A stretch of DNA of 64,000 bases from positions 248,001-312,000 of the forward strand of contig NZ_JAVFVS010000004.1 in the NCBI RefSeq assembly GCF_030929605.1, in the 5' to 3' direction. The first letter of the stretch is position 1. Every line of letters starts with the position of its first letter. The translations under genes and the position numbers were made by a program. This DNA comes from Flavobacterium sp. LHD-80. GTDB taxonomy: Bacteria > Bacteroidota > Bacteroidia > Flavobacteriales > Flavobacteriaceae. Below, piece by piece: positions 24,747-35,500 of this stretch. Under the pieces are notes generated by a model. That model was not told the origin of the DNA and did not search any database. It saw nothing but the letters and a program-made list of their open reading frames with translations.

Positions 24747-24777
24747 TTGCTTTTTAGAAATATTATAAATAGGTTTG
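24747..24777 (+). promoter_or_regulatory. Bacteroidota-type promoter of the two-gene secreted-protein operon
   Basis: TTG (24747-24749), 20-base spacer, TAGGTTTG (24770-24777), 28 bases before the ATG at 24806. Confidence 0.65.
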
Positions 24778-24805
24778 TGCATCAAAATTTATTAATACTT
24801 AACCT

Positions 24806-25960
24806 ATGAAAAAAGCAATACTTTTCGTTTTGTTCATGTCTTTTTTTGGCGTAAAAGCACAAAAAGTAGATTTGGATCGTTTTTATTTTAATGTGAATTA
24901 TCAAATTCTTCCTAAAGAAGGAGTTCCTTATGAAAAAAGAACTTATTCTTCAACAGTAAAATGTGGAGGCGCAATACAATCTTACGTTGATCCGGCTACT
25001 CTTAATGATAAAATTCATATCGCTGGCTGGAAAAAAGTAGAGAGCGGCGGTACTGTACAAATTGAACTTAATCTAGAAGATTTTGTTGAAAAAGGAGCTA
25101 CTCCAGGAGTAAGAACCGAGGAGAAAAAAGATAAAGATGGTAAAGTAATCAGCAGAAGAGATTTCCATTTTGTTACAGCAAAATACGCAACTAGAGGTTA
25201 TGCTAAGGTAAAAGGACCAGTTACTCCAGTAGCTGTAGTTGCAAAGCCGGTTGAGCTGGCAAAACCAGCAGAAGCACCACCAACAACAAACAGATTTTTG
25301 AAAAATGCCATAATCAAAAAAGATACCACTTCAGCATCAGTAGTTGCTGCAGCAACGGAAGGTTTTAACTTGAGCTTTAATGGAGAATTGGAGTATAAAT
25401 CTTCAGAATATGAAACTTCATCAGCTGCATTAAAAGATTTTTATATCAATAAAGGCGCTATTCGTGATCAAATGCTGAGAAGTTTTTCAGATAATTCATT
25501 GAGCACTTTCAGTTATAATGTTAATTCAACTTATGGTTATAGAGCTAAAAGCGACAATGAAATTCTTTGGATTTTAGATGCTAAAAGTGATGAAGGAAAA
25601 ACACAAATTGAAGCAATTCAGGCTGTGAAAGCTTTATTTGCTACCATGAAAGCTGATGAGCCAATAGATGACTTGAAATCTAATATGCAACCTTTAATTG
25701 AGTATTTTGATTCATTGAAAACAAAATATACGGAGGACAATAAAGCATCTCGAAAAATGAGATATTCAGCTTACTTTAATTTAGCTGTTATTTACTTAAT
25801 GTTAGATCAGCCAGATAAAGCTATTGTTGAATCTGAAAAATTAATCGAGAATGATTATGACAAAAATGATGGAAAAGCAATAATTGAAAAAGCGAATAAA
25901 TTAATTGCAAGTTTTAAAGCGGCGAAAACGAATACTACGCATAATCCAGTTCTTAAATAA
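24806..25960 (+). CDS. Secreted protein of unknown function with TPR-like C-terminus
   Basis: 384 residues with signal peptide (MKKAILFVLFMSFFGVKAQ). The N-terminal part is beta-rich; residues about 138-155 are Pro/Ala/Val-rich linker (PVTPVAVVAKPVELAKPAE). The end (YSAYFNLAVIYLMLDQPDKAIVESEKLIENDY, near residue 322) reads as a tetratricopeptide-like helix pair. No enzyme motif recognised. It is followed after six bases by a second secreted protein with a similar helix pair, so the two are cotranscribed and may act as partners. Function unknown. Confidence 0.75.
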   Translation: MKKAILFVLFMSFFGVKAQKVDLDRFYFNVNYQILPKEGVPYEKRTYSSTVKCGGAIQSYVDPATLNDKIHIAGWKKVESGGTVQIELNLEDFVEKGATPGVRTEEKKDKDGKVISRRDFHFVTAKYATRGYAKVKGPVTPVAVVAKPVELAKPAEAPPTTNRFLKNAIIKKDTTSASVVAAATEGFNLSFNGELEYKSSEYETSSAALKDFYINKGAIRDQMLRSFSDNSLSTFSYNVNSTYGYRAKSDNEILWILDAKSDEGKTQIEAIQAVKALFATMKADEPIDDLKSNMQPLIEYFDSLKTKYTEDNKASRKMRYSAYFNLAVIYLMLDQPDKAIVESEKLIENDYDKNDGKAIIEKANKLIASFKAAKTNTTHNPVLK

Positions 25961-25966
25961 TATACT

Positions 25967-27610
25967 ATGAAAAAAATTACACAAGTTGTTTTATTGTTAA
26001 TGCTTACAGGTATCAATCAAATTGCTAGTGGTCAATCTACTGGTTGGTTTGGTAAAGCTACTATAAGTAATCCACTAAATTTAAGAGGTCCTGTGCCTCC
26101 AACAAATCCTGAATACGGAAATTACAAATCATATGAAATGATTTTGAATCTTGCACCAGGTTTGGAAAGTAGTATGAATAACAAAAAAGCGCCTTACTCT
26201 TCAGAGAAGTTTTACGAAGCTTTTTCGATTTCAGGATTGAAAAAACAAAAAGAAGGTGAGTTTAAAGTAAAATACAACTTGACTCGTTTTGAACTTGTAA
26301 ACGATGAAGAATATGTACAGACGTACTACCAAAAAGCACCAGCTTATTATATTGGTTTAGAGTCTAATTTGGAAATTACAGATAAAGCGGGAAAAGTAAT
26401 CTATAAAAGATATACAACTCCTAAAGTTTGTATGTATGTTACAAACCCAACAGAGACTTATGAGAATTTGACGTATAAAATTTTGACTGACAATTTCTAC
26501 AGCATGATTGAGGAATTTGAAGGTTTCTATTTGTACGGACCAAAAATCACAAAAATGAGATATTCTGATATTGAAAAGAAGAAAAAATCAAAATCTACTT
26601 TCAATATAGAAGAATACAATCAGTCGCTTCAAGTAATGCCAACATTAGTTGATGTAGACAGACAAAACTGGGCAGATTTGTTTGGAGAAGCTCAAAAATT
26701 CTGGAAAGATCTTGTAAATTTTCAAGATAAAGATGATGAAGATTTAGCAAAACAAATTAGATTTAGTGCTAACTACAACTTAGCAGCTACTTATATCCTT
26801 TTAGGAAATGTTGAAGAAGCTTCAAAATATTTACCAGGAATAAAAGAAAATGAAAAAAGCTTTTTGGGTATGAGAAATGATTATCCATACATGTCGACTT
26901 TGGTTGAGGATATTGAAAAATACAAAAAACTTACTGAAAAGACATTTACTATCGAAGCTATACCTCAAGAACCTGTTTTAGCATCATACAAAAAAGCGCC
27001 AACAGCGTTTAGATATGCAGAATTTCCAGGTGAAGTTTTAGATACAGATTCAAAAGTTTGGAAAGGTAAAGTTAGAATTATAAGTGATTATCCTGAATTG
27101 GTAGATTTAAGAACAGAGCAAACAGTATCTGGATTAAGATCTATGATGGATGGTATTGGTTCTGAAAAAAGCAGCGTTTACATTTATATTGAAGGACAGA
27201 AAAAACCTGAAAGAACTAACTTGAAAAAAGTGGTTAACATCAAGGATGAAGAAGGAAGAATGTACATTGTAGGTAAAACAGGAAGAGGAGTTTCTTTGGT
27301 TTCATTTGACATGAACAAACAAGAAACAAGCTCAAAAAGATACTCAATGTTCGAAGAAGTTAAAAAAGGAGGAAAAGTTTCTTTATATCATGAGTTCTTC
27401 CCACAAGATGCTTATACTTTGAAAAAATCAATTGAAGATGAGTTCTTCTTGCCTCCAGTTTTCTTAGGAAGAAGAAAAGCATTAAAAGAATATTTCTCTG
27501 ATTGCCCTAAAATGATTGAGGGTATTGACAAAGGAGATTACGATTTTGAAAACAAAGAAACGTACATCAAAATGTTCGACGATTACACTAAATTATGTGG
27601 TAACTCATAA
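25967..27610 (+). CDS. Secreted protein of unknown function, second gene of the operon
   Basis: 547 residues with an N-terminal signal peptide (MKKITQVVLLLMLTGINQIASGQ). The middle has a tetratricopeptide-like pair (IRFSANYNLAATYILLGNVEEASKYL, near residue 262), shared in character with the preceding gene. The C-terminal half is beta-rich, with charged loops (GQKKPERTNLKKVVNIKDEEGRMY). No catalytic motif seen. The start, six bases after the previous stop, and the terminator at 27636 define a two-gene operon. Possibly a large periplasmic or surface complex component; this is inference. Confidence 0.75.
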   Translation: MKKITQVVLLLMLTGINQIASGQSTGWFGKATISNPLNLRGPVPPTNPEYGNYKSYEMILNLAPGLESSMNNKKAPYSSEKFYEAFSISGLKKQKEGEFKVKYNLTRFELVNDEEYVQTYYQKAPAYYIGLESNLEITDKAGKVIYKRYTTPKVCMYVTNPTETYENLTYKILTDNFYSMIEEFEGFYLYGPKITKMRYSDIEKKKKSKSTFNIEEYNQSLQVMPTLVDVDRQNWADLFGEAQKFWKDLVNFQDKDDEDLAKQIRFSANYNLAATYILLGNVEEASKYLPGIKENEKSFLGMRNDYPYMSTLVEDIEKYKKLTEKTFTIEAIPQEPVLASYKKAPTAFRYAEFPGEVLDTDSKVWKGKVRIISDYPELVDLRTEQTVSGLRSMMDGIGSEKSSVYIYIEGQKKPERTNLKKVVNIKDEEGRMYIVGKTGRGVSLVSFDMNKQETSSKRYSMFEEVKKGGKVSLYHEFFPQDAYTLKKSIEDEFFLPPVFLGRRKALKEYFSDCPKMIEGIDKGDYDFENKETYIKMFDDYTKLCGNS

Positions 27611-27635
27611 TTTACTGTTTAATTACAATTTGAAG

Positions 27636-27668
27636 AAAGGGCTGTCAATTTTGACAGCCCTTTTTTTA
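27636..27668. terminator. Bidirectional terminator after the operon
   Basis: AAAGGGCTGTCAA (27636-27648) pairs with TTGACAGCCCTTT (27651-27663), followed by T residues. It lies between the operon and the convergent DUF481 gene. Confidence 0.9.
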
Positions 27669-27680
27669 TTCTAAAGTTTT

Positions 27681-28700
27681 TTAATCTAATTTCCAGCCAA
27701 AGGTAGTCTGGAAAACATAATCGTCTTTTGAAGCTCCCGGTTTTGGCTTATTGTCATAATTGTAAACAAACGACAGCTTGATAAAGAAGTCTAAAGGCAA
27801 ATCGTATTTTGTGTCTAAAGAAAAATCGGTACGAACCCTTTTGCTTTCTGTAATACTTGGAAAAACAGTAGCTTTTGTTTGTATGCTGAAATCGCCAATA
27901 TCATACAAGTTAAAATCGGTTCCAATAAAAAGCTCCAAACTTTTATTGGCTTCTGTAGTTTCTGTAAAACGTTCGTGGTTAAAAGATAATCCTGAGGCAA
28001 CTCCCCAATATTTTTTATTGCTGTGCATAAGATATTTTCCGAATCCTGCTTTTGAAAGGATACGCAATTCGATATCTTGCTCGGTATTAGATAAAGTGGT
28101 AACTGAAAGTGGTACAAAATAATCTTTCGGGAGTAAATGAACATAGCTCAACTCTGTATCAATCCTGCGAATGGGATCGCTATCATCCTGAACGGACTGG
28201 ATTTGTTTGTACATTGCGGTTCCGTACCAACGTTTTGCAGTATATCCTAAATTTACGTTTACCGTTAATTGCTGTAAGTTTTGCGCTTTAGTCAATTTTA
28301 TTCCCACATCAAAACTGGCATCGAGTCTGTCCCAAAAGCTTTCATCAACAGGTTTAATGTATACAATATCTGTCAGATCAACTATAGATTTGGTCTGCGT
28401 TTCTATGTTAGTAATTTCGCATTTGTTGGGAGCCTTTACATTCGATATTTTTCCATTCAGTAAAACACCGTTGGTCAGACTTATAATATGAATTCTTTCT
28501 GATCCTATGTTTTTTACATGTTTCCATTCCAGTTTAAAGTCATCTTTGCTGTAATCGGTTTCGATTTGTACAACACCTTTATTCATCATTTTTATTTTAC
28601 CAACAAGAATGTCATTGTTTTTTAGAACCAATGTGTCAGAAGTCTGCGCACTAGTTTTGAAGAAAAATAAAAGAAAAAATAGAAGTATGATTTTCTTCAT
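27681..28700 (-). CDS. DUF481 family outer-membrane protein (YdiY-like)
   Basis: 339 residues with signal peptide (MKKIILLFFLLFFFKTSAQ). LKNNDILVGKIKMMNKGVVQIETDYSKDDFKLEW near residue 25 is a short small-beta-barrel domain of SM-like style often found before DUF481. The C-terminal 200 residues alternate strands (RRIDTELSYVHLLPKDYFVPLSV...), consistent with the DUF481 barrel. The final residues do not end in Phe (FGWKLD), so the exact barrel topology is uncertain. Function of the family is not established. It converges with the preceding operon. Confidence 0.85.
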   Translation of the reverse strand: MKKIILLFFLLFFFKTSAQTSDTLVLKNNDILVGKIKMMNKGVVQIETDYSKDDFKLEWKHVKNIGSERIHIISLTNGVLLNGKISNVKAPNKCEITNIETQTKSIVDLTDIVYIKPVDESFWDRLDASFDVGIKLTKAQNLQQLTVNVNLGYTAKRWYGTAMYKQIQSVQDDSDPIRRIDTELSYVHLLPKDYFVPLSVTTLSNTEQDIELRILSKAGFGKYLMHSNKKYWGVASGLSFNHERFTETTEANKSLELFIGTDFNLYDIGDFSIQTKATVFPSITESKRVRTDFSLDTKYDLPLDFFIKLSFVYNYDNKPKPGASKDDYVFQTTFGWKLD

Positions 28701-28773
28701 ATTGGTTTTATTTCTTTGGCAATCAACTTGTAAGATTAAAGTTAGAAATAAAAATGAAAACTAAAGAAGCATT

Positions 28774-28812
28774 ATAAAAAAAATCCCATTTTCAGTTTAT
28801 CGAAAATGGGAT
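28774..28812 (-). terminator. Terminator of the LRR / FN3 operon
   Basis: GAAAATGGGAT (28802-28812) pairs with ATCCCATTTTC (28783-28793); on the minus strand the stem is followed by a run of eight T residues. It ends the transcript of the minus-strand genes at 28841-36132. Confidence 0.88.
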
Positions 28813-28840
28813 CTTTTTACTAATTCAATTTTTTGAAATT

Positions 28841-29548
28841 CTAGTTGGTTTTAAATTTCCAAACTTGGCCAATAGTTTCACCTCCTTTGCCATCTTTCGC
28901 GACAACTCTCCAGAAATATTGTTTGCCAGATTCGATTGCAGTATCAAGCATTTTTTCAGATTTGTTTTCGCTAATTTTTGCTGTTGGTGGATTAGTTGTT
29001 CCAAAATAAATATCATACGTTAGAACATCAGTAGCATCAACGTCAGAAGCTGTCCATTTTAAAGAAACAGTTCCAGCATTTAAAGCAGCATTTAAAACTG
29101 GCGCAACTAAATCTGGCGCAAATGGAAGATGATTTACCACGGCATCTCCAGAAGTATAAAATTTGAAAGTAGACGAATAAGCACTTGCAAGACCCTTAGC
29201 ATCTGTTGCTTTTATTCTCCAGTAATAAGCAGTGTTTTTGCTTAATACAAAAGAAGCCGTGTTGTCTGCACCATCAAAAGTTTTTTCAATTTGCGAGAAA
29301 GCATTGTCTTTTGCAACTTGTATTTGATACGTTATTGCATCGTTTTCTGTATCTGTGGCTCTATTCCATTGGAACGAAACAGTATTGTCTAGACATAATT
29401 TATTATCAACCGGACCAACTAGCGTTGGAACAGTTGGAGCTGTGTTTGCTGATGGCGGGTTAGGTGTTGGTGTATCCGGATCATCTGAACCACCTCCGCA
29501 AGAAATAAAAACTAAGCTGATAATTGAGAGATATATAAAATTCTTCAT
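28841..29548 (-). CDS. Surface lipoprotein with two FN3-like domains
   Basis: 235-residue lipoprotein (lipobox SLVFISC, Cys17) with a low-complexity linker after it (GGGSDDPDTPTPNPPS), typical of surface-exposed Bacteroidota lipoproteins. Two Ig-like/fibronectin-III-like domains follow: APTVPTLVGPVDNK... to STFKFYTSG (about residues 37-131) and LPFAPDLVAPVLNAAL... to VWKFKTN (about 140-235), each ending in the Tyr-x-W-R(V/I) strand motif (YYWRIKATDAKG, YFWRVVAKDGKG). It starts two bases after the stop of the giant LRR gene, so the two are coexpressed and may contact one another on the cell surface. Confidence 0.88.
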   Translation of the reverse strand: MKNFIYLSIISLVFISCGGGSDDPDTPTPNPPSANTAPTVPTLVGPVDNKLCLDNTVSFQWNRATDTENDAITYQIQVAKDNAFSQIEKTFDGADNTASFVLSKNTAYYWRIKATDAKGLASAYSSTFKFYTSGDAVVNHLPFAPDLVAPVLNAALNAGTVSLKWTASDVDATDVLTYDIYFGTTNPPTAKISENKSEKMLDTAIESGKQYFWRVVAKDGKGGETIGQVWKFKTN

Positions 29549-29550
29549 TT

Positions 29551-32500
29551 TTATTTTTTTATAATTTTAATGAATTCTGGAGTTTCAAAATAGATTTTAG
29601 CAGCATAAATTCCTGAAGGTCGGTTTTCAAGACTCAACTGCACTTTTCCATTTTCGATACTATAGTTTTTAGCCGAAACCAATTGACCACCGATGTTGTA
29701 CAATTCAATTGTAACTTCTTTATCCTGTGTTGGAATTTCGATTTCAAAACTTCCAGATGTTGGATTTGGATACGCTGCTAAAGTTCCGAAAAGATCTAAT
29801 GTTGCGATTTTTTTAGAATAAACTCCTTCGCAGGCTTTTGATGTTACAACTTCTAATAAACTGCCTTTTTCTAAATCTAAAGAGAAATTAGAGTCACTTG
29901 TTTCAAACTGTGCCTGACCGTCAATAAATACGGTAAATGGTGCAGTTCCTTCTGTAATTTCAACATCAACTTTTTTAGCACTTACACTAGATTTTCCAGT
30001 GATAGTTGCACCTTTTTGGATGGTTACATTAAAATTTTGCTCGAAAATTTCACCAGGGATAGTAATTTTAACGGCATAATTTCCTGGAGTTAGAGCAGTA
30101 ACTTTTAAAGAATTGTTTGTAAAAGCGTAAGTTTTATTGTTTATTGTTGCAGTATAAGCAAATGTAGCAACTCCAATAACACTAATTTCTCCGTTATTTT
30201 CTCCTAAACAAGACTCTCCTTTAGTTGTTATACTAAAGTTGTTTGCAGGTAAAGTCAGTTCGCCAGTACATTCTGTGTTGTATTTCGAAACTACGCCTTT
30301 TGCAGAAGCCCAATTAGTATTAGAATATACTACATCATCAACAAGGATACAGTATAATTTTGGGTTTCCGAAGAAATCTAAGTAAGAAGAATTTATTAAC
30401 GTGTTTTTTCCATTCTTTAAATTCAGACTTGTTAGCTGATTGGTATTCAAATTCAAGTTGATTAACGCTGGATTTTGAGATAAATCTAGCGTCGTAAGCT
30501 TATTATCAGCCAAAACTAAATATTTCAAAGCTGTATTTTTGGAAAGATCTATCGTCGTAAATTTGTTAGATTTTAACTCCAATGTACCAAGCAAAGTATT
30601 GTTGCTGACATCTAAACTTTCTAATTTGTTTGTATTTGCATACAATGAGGATAACAATGAATTTTTAGAAAGATCAAGAGTTGTCAGTTGATTTTCAGCA
30701 ATTGTTAAGGCTGCTAATTTTGTATTGCTTGAAACATCTAAAGATGTTAAAAGGTTATTTGAAACCGATACACTAGTTAAATTGATGCTTTTAGTAATGT
30801 CTACACTTGTTAATTTATTAGCATTTGCTGACATTGTTAGCAAAGCTGTATTTTTTGAAAGATCTAATGTTGAAAGCTCATTGCCGTAAGCAGATAAACT
30901 AGTTAAATTAACATTTGCAGAAAGATCAATTGCTGTTAAAGCATTATAAGAAAAATTCAATGACTTTAACTTGTTGTTTTTTGAAAGATCTAAAGAAGTT
31001 AATTTATTGCCTGAACAGTCAAGAGCTGTTAAATTTACGTTTTTAGAAAGATCCAAAGTTGTCAACGCGGCAGAATAACAGTATAAAGTTTCTAATGCAG
31101 TGAAGTCTTGAATACCTGTTAAATCAGCTACTTTTAATTTAGTATCGTTTATATTCAGGAAGGTTACGTTTGAAATACTAGAGGTAAATACTTTTCCGTT
31201 TTCACCATCTTTATCGATATTTCGGGCAATTAATAATTTCTCAAAATTTGCATCAGGTATTAATGTGTATTTTCCGTTTACAGGACAAGCTTCAGATGAA
31301 TATGTAGCAGTTGCGTCTTTTGCAATCCAATTATCTTTTGAGAAAGCAGCATCATCAACTTGAATACATAGCAAGTTTGGATTTTGTGTGAAGTTTCCAA
31401 AAAATACTCTTTCAAAGTTCACATTGTTTCCGTTTTTCAAGTTTAAGTTGTACAAATTATTAGAGGAGCAATCAATTTCTTTTACCAGTATGTTTTTAGA
31501 AATATCTAAATTCTCTAATTGATTGATACTAGCACTTAAGACTACTAGTTTTGTGTTTCTAGAAACATCTAAAACAGTAAGCGCATTTGTGCTACAGTTT
31601 AAAGTGTTTAATTGTAAAAGTCTAGAAACGTCTAACGTTTTAATTGCATTGTTACTGCAATTGAAATTGTTTAATAAGGTTGTATTAGAAAGACCGTTTA
31701 AAGTTGCAATTGCATTTGTGCTACAATTTAAAACTACTAAGTTTGGATTTGCAGCAACATCAAGAGAAGTCAATTGATTTTTGCTAACATTCAAATTAGA
31801 CAGGAATCGGTTTTTCGAAACGTCAATTGTTGTCAATTTGTTATCAGCTGCTTCTAATGTAGTCAAAGCAGCAAAATTTTGAATTCCAGTCAAGTCAGCA
31901 ATATTGCTTTTGGCTACATTTAGAGAAGTTACATTATCGATGCTGTATGTTGCCACTTTTCCGTTTGGACCATCTTTATCGATTCCTAAAGCTATTAATT
32001 TGTTTTCAAAATTAACATCAGGAATTAATGTGAAAGGTTCTCCATTTGGACATGCTTCTGCTGAAAAATTTGACGTTACATCTTTGATTGTGCTCCAATT
32101 TGCATTTGAAAAAACAACATCGTCAACTTCAATACAAGTTAGATACTTATTGTCTCTTAAGCTAGTATAATTGATATTTATTAAACCGTTAGCTCCATTT
32201 TTCAAATTTAAATTATACAGTTTATTGTAAGACAGATTTAATTGAGAAAGTTTGTTGTTTTTAGACAAATCCAGAGTGTTGATCTGATTTTGAGAACACG
32301 ACAATACGCGTAAAAGCGGATTATTTGATAGATCTAAAGAAGCTAATGAATTGTTATAAATAGCTAAATAATCCAATTTTGTGTTTTGAGATAAATCGAT
32401 GCTTTTGAATTTATTGTCACCGGCGTCTAAACGATATAAATTAATGTTTTTCGAAACATTAAGAGCTGTCAATTGATTACGGTCAATAGTTAGCGAATTC

Positions 32501-35500
32501 AAATCTAAGTTTTTTGAAAAATCAAGAGTGGTTAACTGATTGTTTGTCATAGTTAAAACAGATAACAAAGTGTTGTTTGAAAAATCAACGCTCGTTAATT
32601 GATTACTGTTAAGACTTACATTGGTTAACGCCGTGTTCTTGGAAAGATCAATAGTTTTAAGAGTATTGCTGTTTGCATTTAATGAAGTTAAGGCTTTAAA
32701 ATCTTCAATACCTGTAAGATCAGAAACTTTGTTTTTGCTGTCATTTAATGTTAAAGATGTTAATTTTGAAATGTTTGCAGTACGAACCTTTCCATTTTCA
32801 CCATCTTTGTCTAAACCTTGAGCAATTAATATTCTTTCAAAACTTACGTCAGGTATTAATGTTTGCTGTTCGTTTAACGGACAAGCTTGTGATGAATAAT
32901 TTGCAGTTGCATCTTTTGCAATCCAATTATCTTTTGAGAATACAGCATCATCAACCTCAATACATACTAAATGTGGATTTAAGGTAAAATTACCAAAAGT
33001 CATTCGTTGCATGTTTGCGTTATTACCGTTTTTCAAATTAAGATTATAAAGATCATTAGATGCACAATCTACTTCTTTCAAAAGCGTATTTTTTGAAACA
33101 TCTAAATATTGTAATTTATTAAAACTAGAGCTCAACAAAGTAAGTTTCGTGTTTTTTGAAAGATCAATTGTTGCAATAGCATTAGAATTAAAGCTTAAAC
33201 TGCTTAATTCTGTATTTTTTGTAACATTTAAAGCAGTAATAGTATTGTAGGCACAATTTAAAGTGTTTAGCGATAGATTGGTCTCAACATTTAGAGAAGT
33301 CAATAGATTATCGCTGACATTTAATGTTTTCAAGTCAATATTTTTAGAAACATTGATCGCGGTCAATTTATTTGTACTAGCATTTAGTGAAGTCAAGGCT
33401 GTAAAGTCTTCAATTCCTGTTAAATCTTTAATGTTACTATTTGACACATTTAAACTTGTCAATGCAATAATATTCATGGTTTCAACTTTTCCTGCTATTC
33501 CATCTTTATCAATGCCTAATGCAATTAATTTAGCTTCAAAATTGGCATCAGGAATTAAAGTATAAGGTATCACGACTGGACATGCAACTGAAGAGAATGT
33601 TGCAGATGCATCTTTTTTTGCTCCCCAATTTGTATCAGAATAAGCAACATCGTCAACTTGTATACATTTTAAGTCTGGATTTCCTGTAAAACGCACACCT
33701 CCATTGTTTCCTGATGAAACGTCGATTAAGTTATTGGCTCCATTTTTGAAATTTAGATTGACAAGTTTGTTGTTACTAGCTAATACTTGAGTAAGTTTTG
33801 GATGCTTTGAGAAATCTAAATTTCTGATTTGATTGTCTTGACACCAAACTTGATACACCTCTGGATTTTTTGAGATATCAAAAGAGGTTAATTTGTTGTT
33901 GTTAACAAGGATGTAACCTAGTTTTGTATTTGCAGAGACATCAATTTTGCTTAATTTGTTTCCGCCAACTCGTATACTTTTTAGGTTTAAATTATTTGTC
34001 AGATTAATATCTGAAATAAGGTTATTGCTTAAATCGATAGAGGTTAATGCCGTATTTTTTGACAAATTAATTTCTGATATTTTATTATTGCCAAGATCAA
34101 GACTTGTCAAAGCGATGTTTTTAGAAACGTCTATTGTTTGTATACCATTGCCATAAGCTTGTAGTTGGACTAAAGAAGTAAAATCTTGGATTCCTGTTAT
34201 GTCTGAAATACCCAGATTATATAGACTTAAAATAGTGATTTTGTCAATATTTTCTGTTAATACTTTTCCGTTTTTACCATCTTTATCAATATTATTATTG
34301 ATCAAAAAATCTTCAAATTTAGGATCTGGAATTAGCGTGTAAACATTACAGTCTAAACTAAAACTTGTTGTTGCATCTCTAGTAACAATCCAAGTAGCAG
34401 CAAGAGCAAGATCTGGAACTTCAATACAAGTCAATGCTGGATTGTTTGACGTATTTAAAGTCGTCAACGCTGTGTTTTTAGAAAGATTTAATCTTTTTAA
34501 AGTGTTGCCCGAGACATTTAAATTTGTCAATCCCGTAAAACCTTCAATTCCTGCTAAGTTTGTAATTCCTTTTGTCGAAACATCTAATACGGTAACCGTT
34601 TTGATGCTAGAGTTTAGAACTGCACCATTTTTTCCATCAGTATCAATGCCTAAAGTCATTAACTGATCTTCGAATTTTGGATCTGGAATAAGAGTTGAAA
34701 GTGAACAATCTAATGAAGTAAAATTCGCTTCTTTATCTTTTAGTGTTGACCAGTTCGTATTAGAATAAGCAGTATTATCAACTTGAATACAACTTAATGC
34801 ATTGCTTGCAAATGATAATTCAATACCGCCACCGGTTAAATTGCCATTAATATTAGTGTAGCCAATATTACGACTTAATAAAAAATTAGAATTATTGCCA
34901 TTCTTTAAATTCAGACTGCTAAGTTTGTTAGCGCTACAATTCAAGGTAACAAGTGCATTATTATTGCTAAGATCCAAAGAAGTCAATTGATTCGTGTAGA
35001 TGCCTAGATCTGTTAATAATTTGTTTTTTGAAAGGTCAATGCTCTTTAATTGATTAGTGCCTAATTCCAAGACAGTTAATGCCGTATTATTAGATACATT
35101 TAAAGATGTAATAAGATTGCTTGTGAAATTTATTTGTTTTAAAGCTGTATTTTTAGATAGATCTACAGTCGTTAATTTATTGCTTCTTACTTGTATTTCC
35201 AGAAGATTTGTATTGTTTGACAGATCTAAAGTCGTTAAGCTGTTATTTGACGCGTCAAGATATTGAAGAGCCGTATTCGAAGTTAAGTTCAAAGTCGATA
35301 AACTAAGATTACTGCAGTTTAGATAAACCAAATTAGGATTTTTGCTTGCGTCAAACTTTGCTAAATTGTAATTGCCCCCGCAATTTAATTTAAGCAAATT
35401 AAGATTTTTGCTAAGATCAAGACTTGTTAAGCCTGCTTGGTTGCAATTTAAAGCTGTCAAAGCAGTAAAATCTTCAATACCAGTCAAATCAGTTATGGAG

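Noticed and set aside
27778..28491. Overlapping plus-strand frames opposite the DUF481 gene
   Set aside because: DUF481 is clear on the minus strand, with signal peptide and start; the others are shadows.
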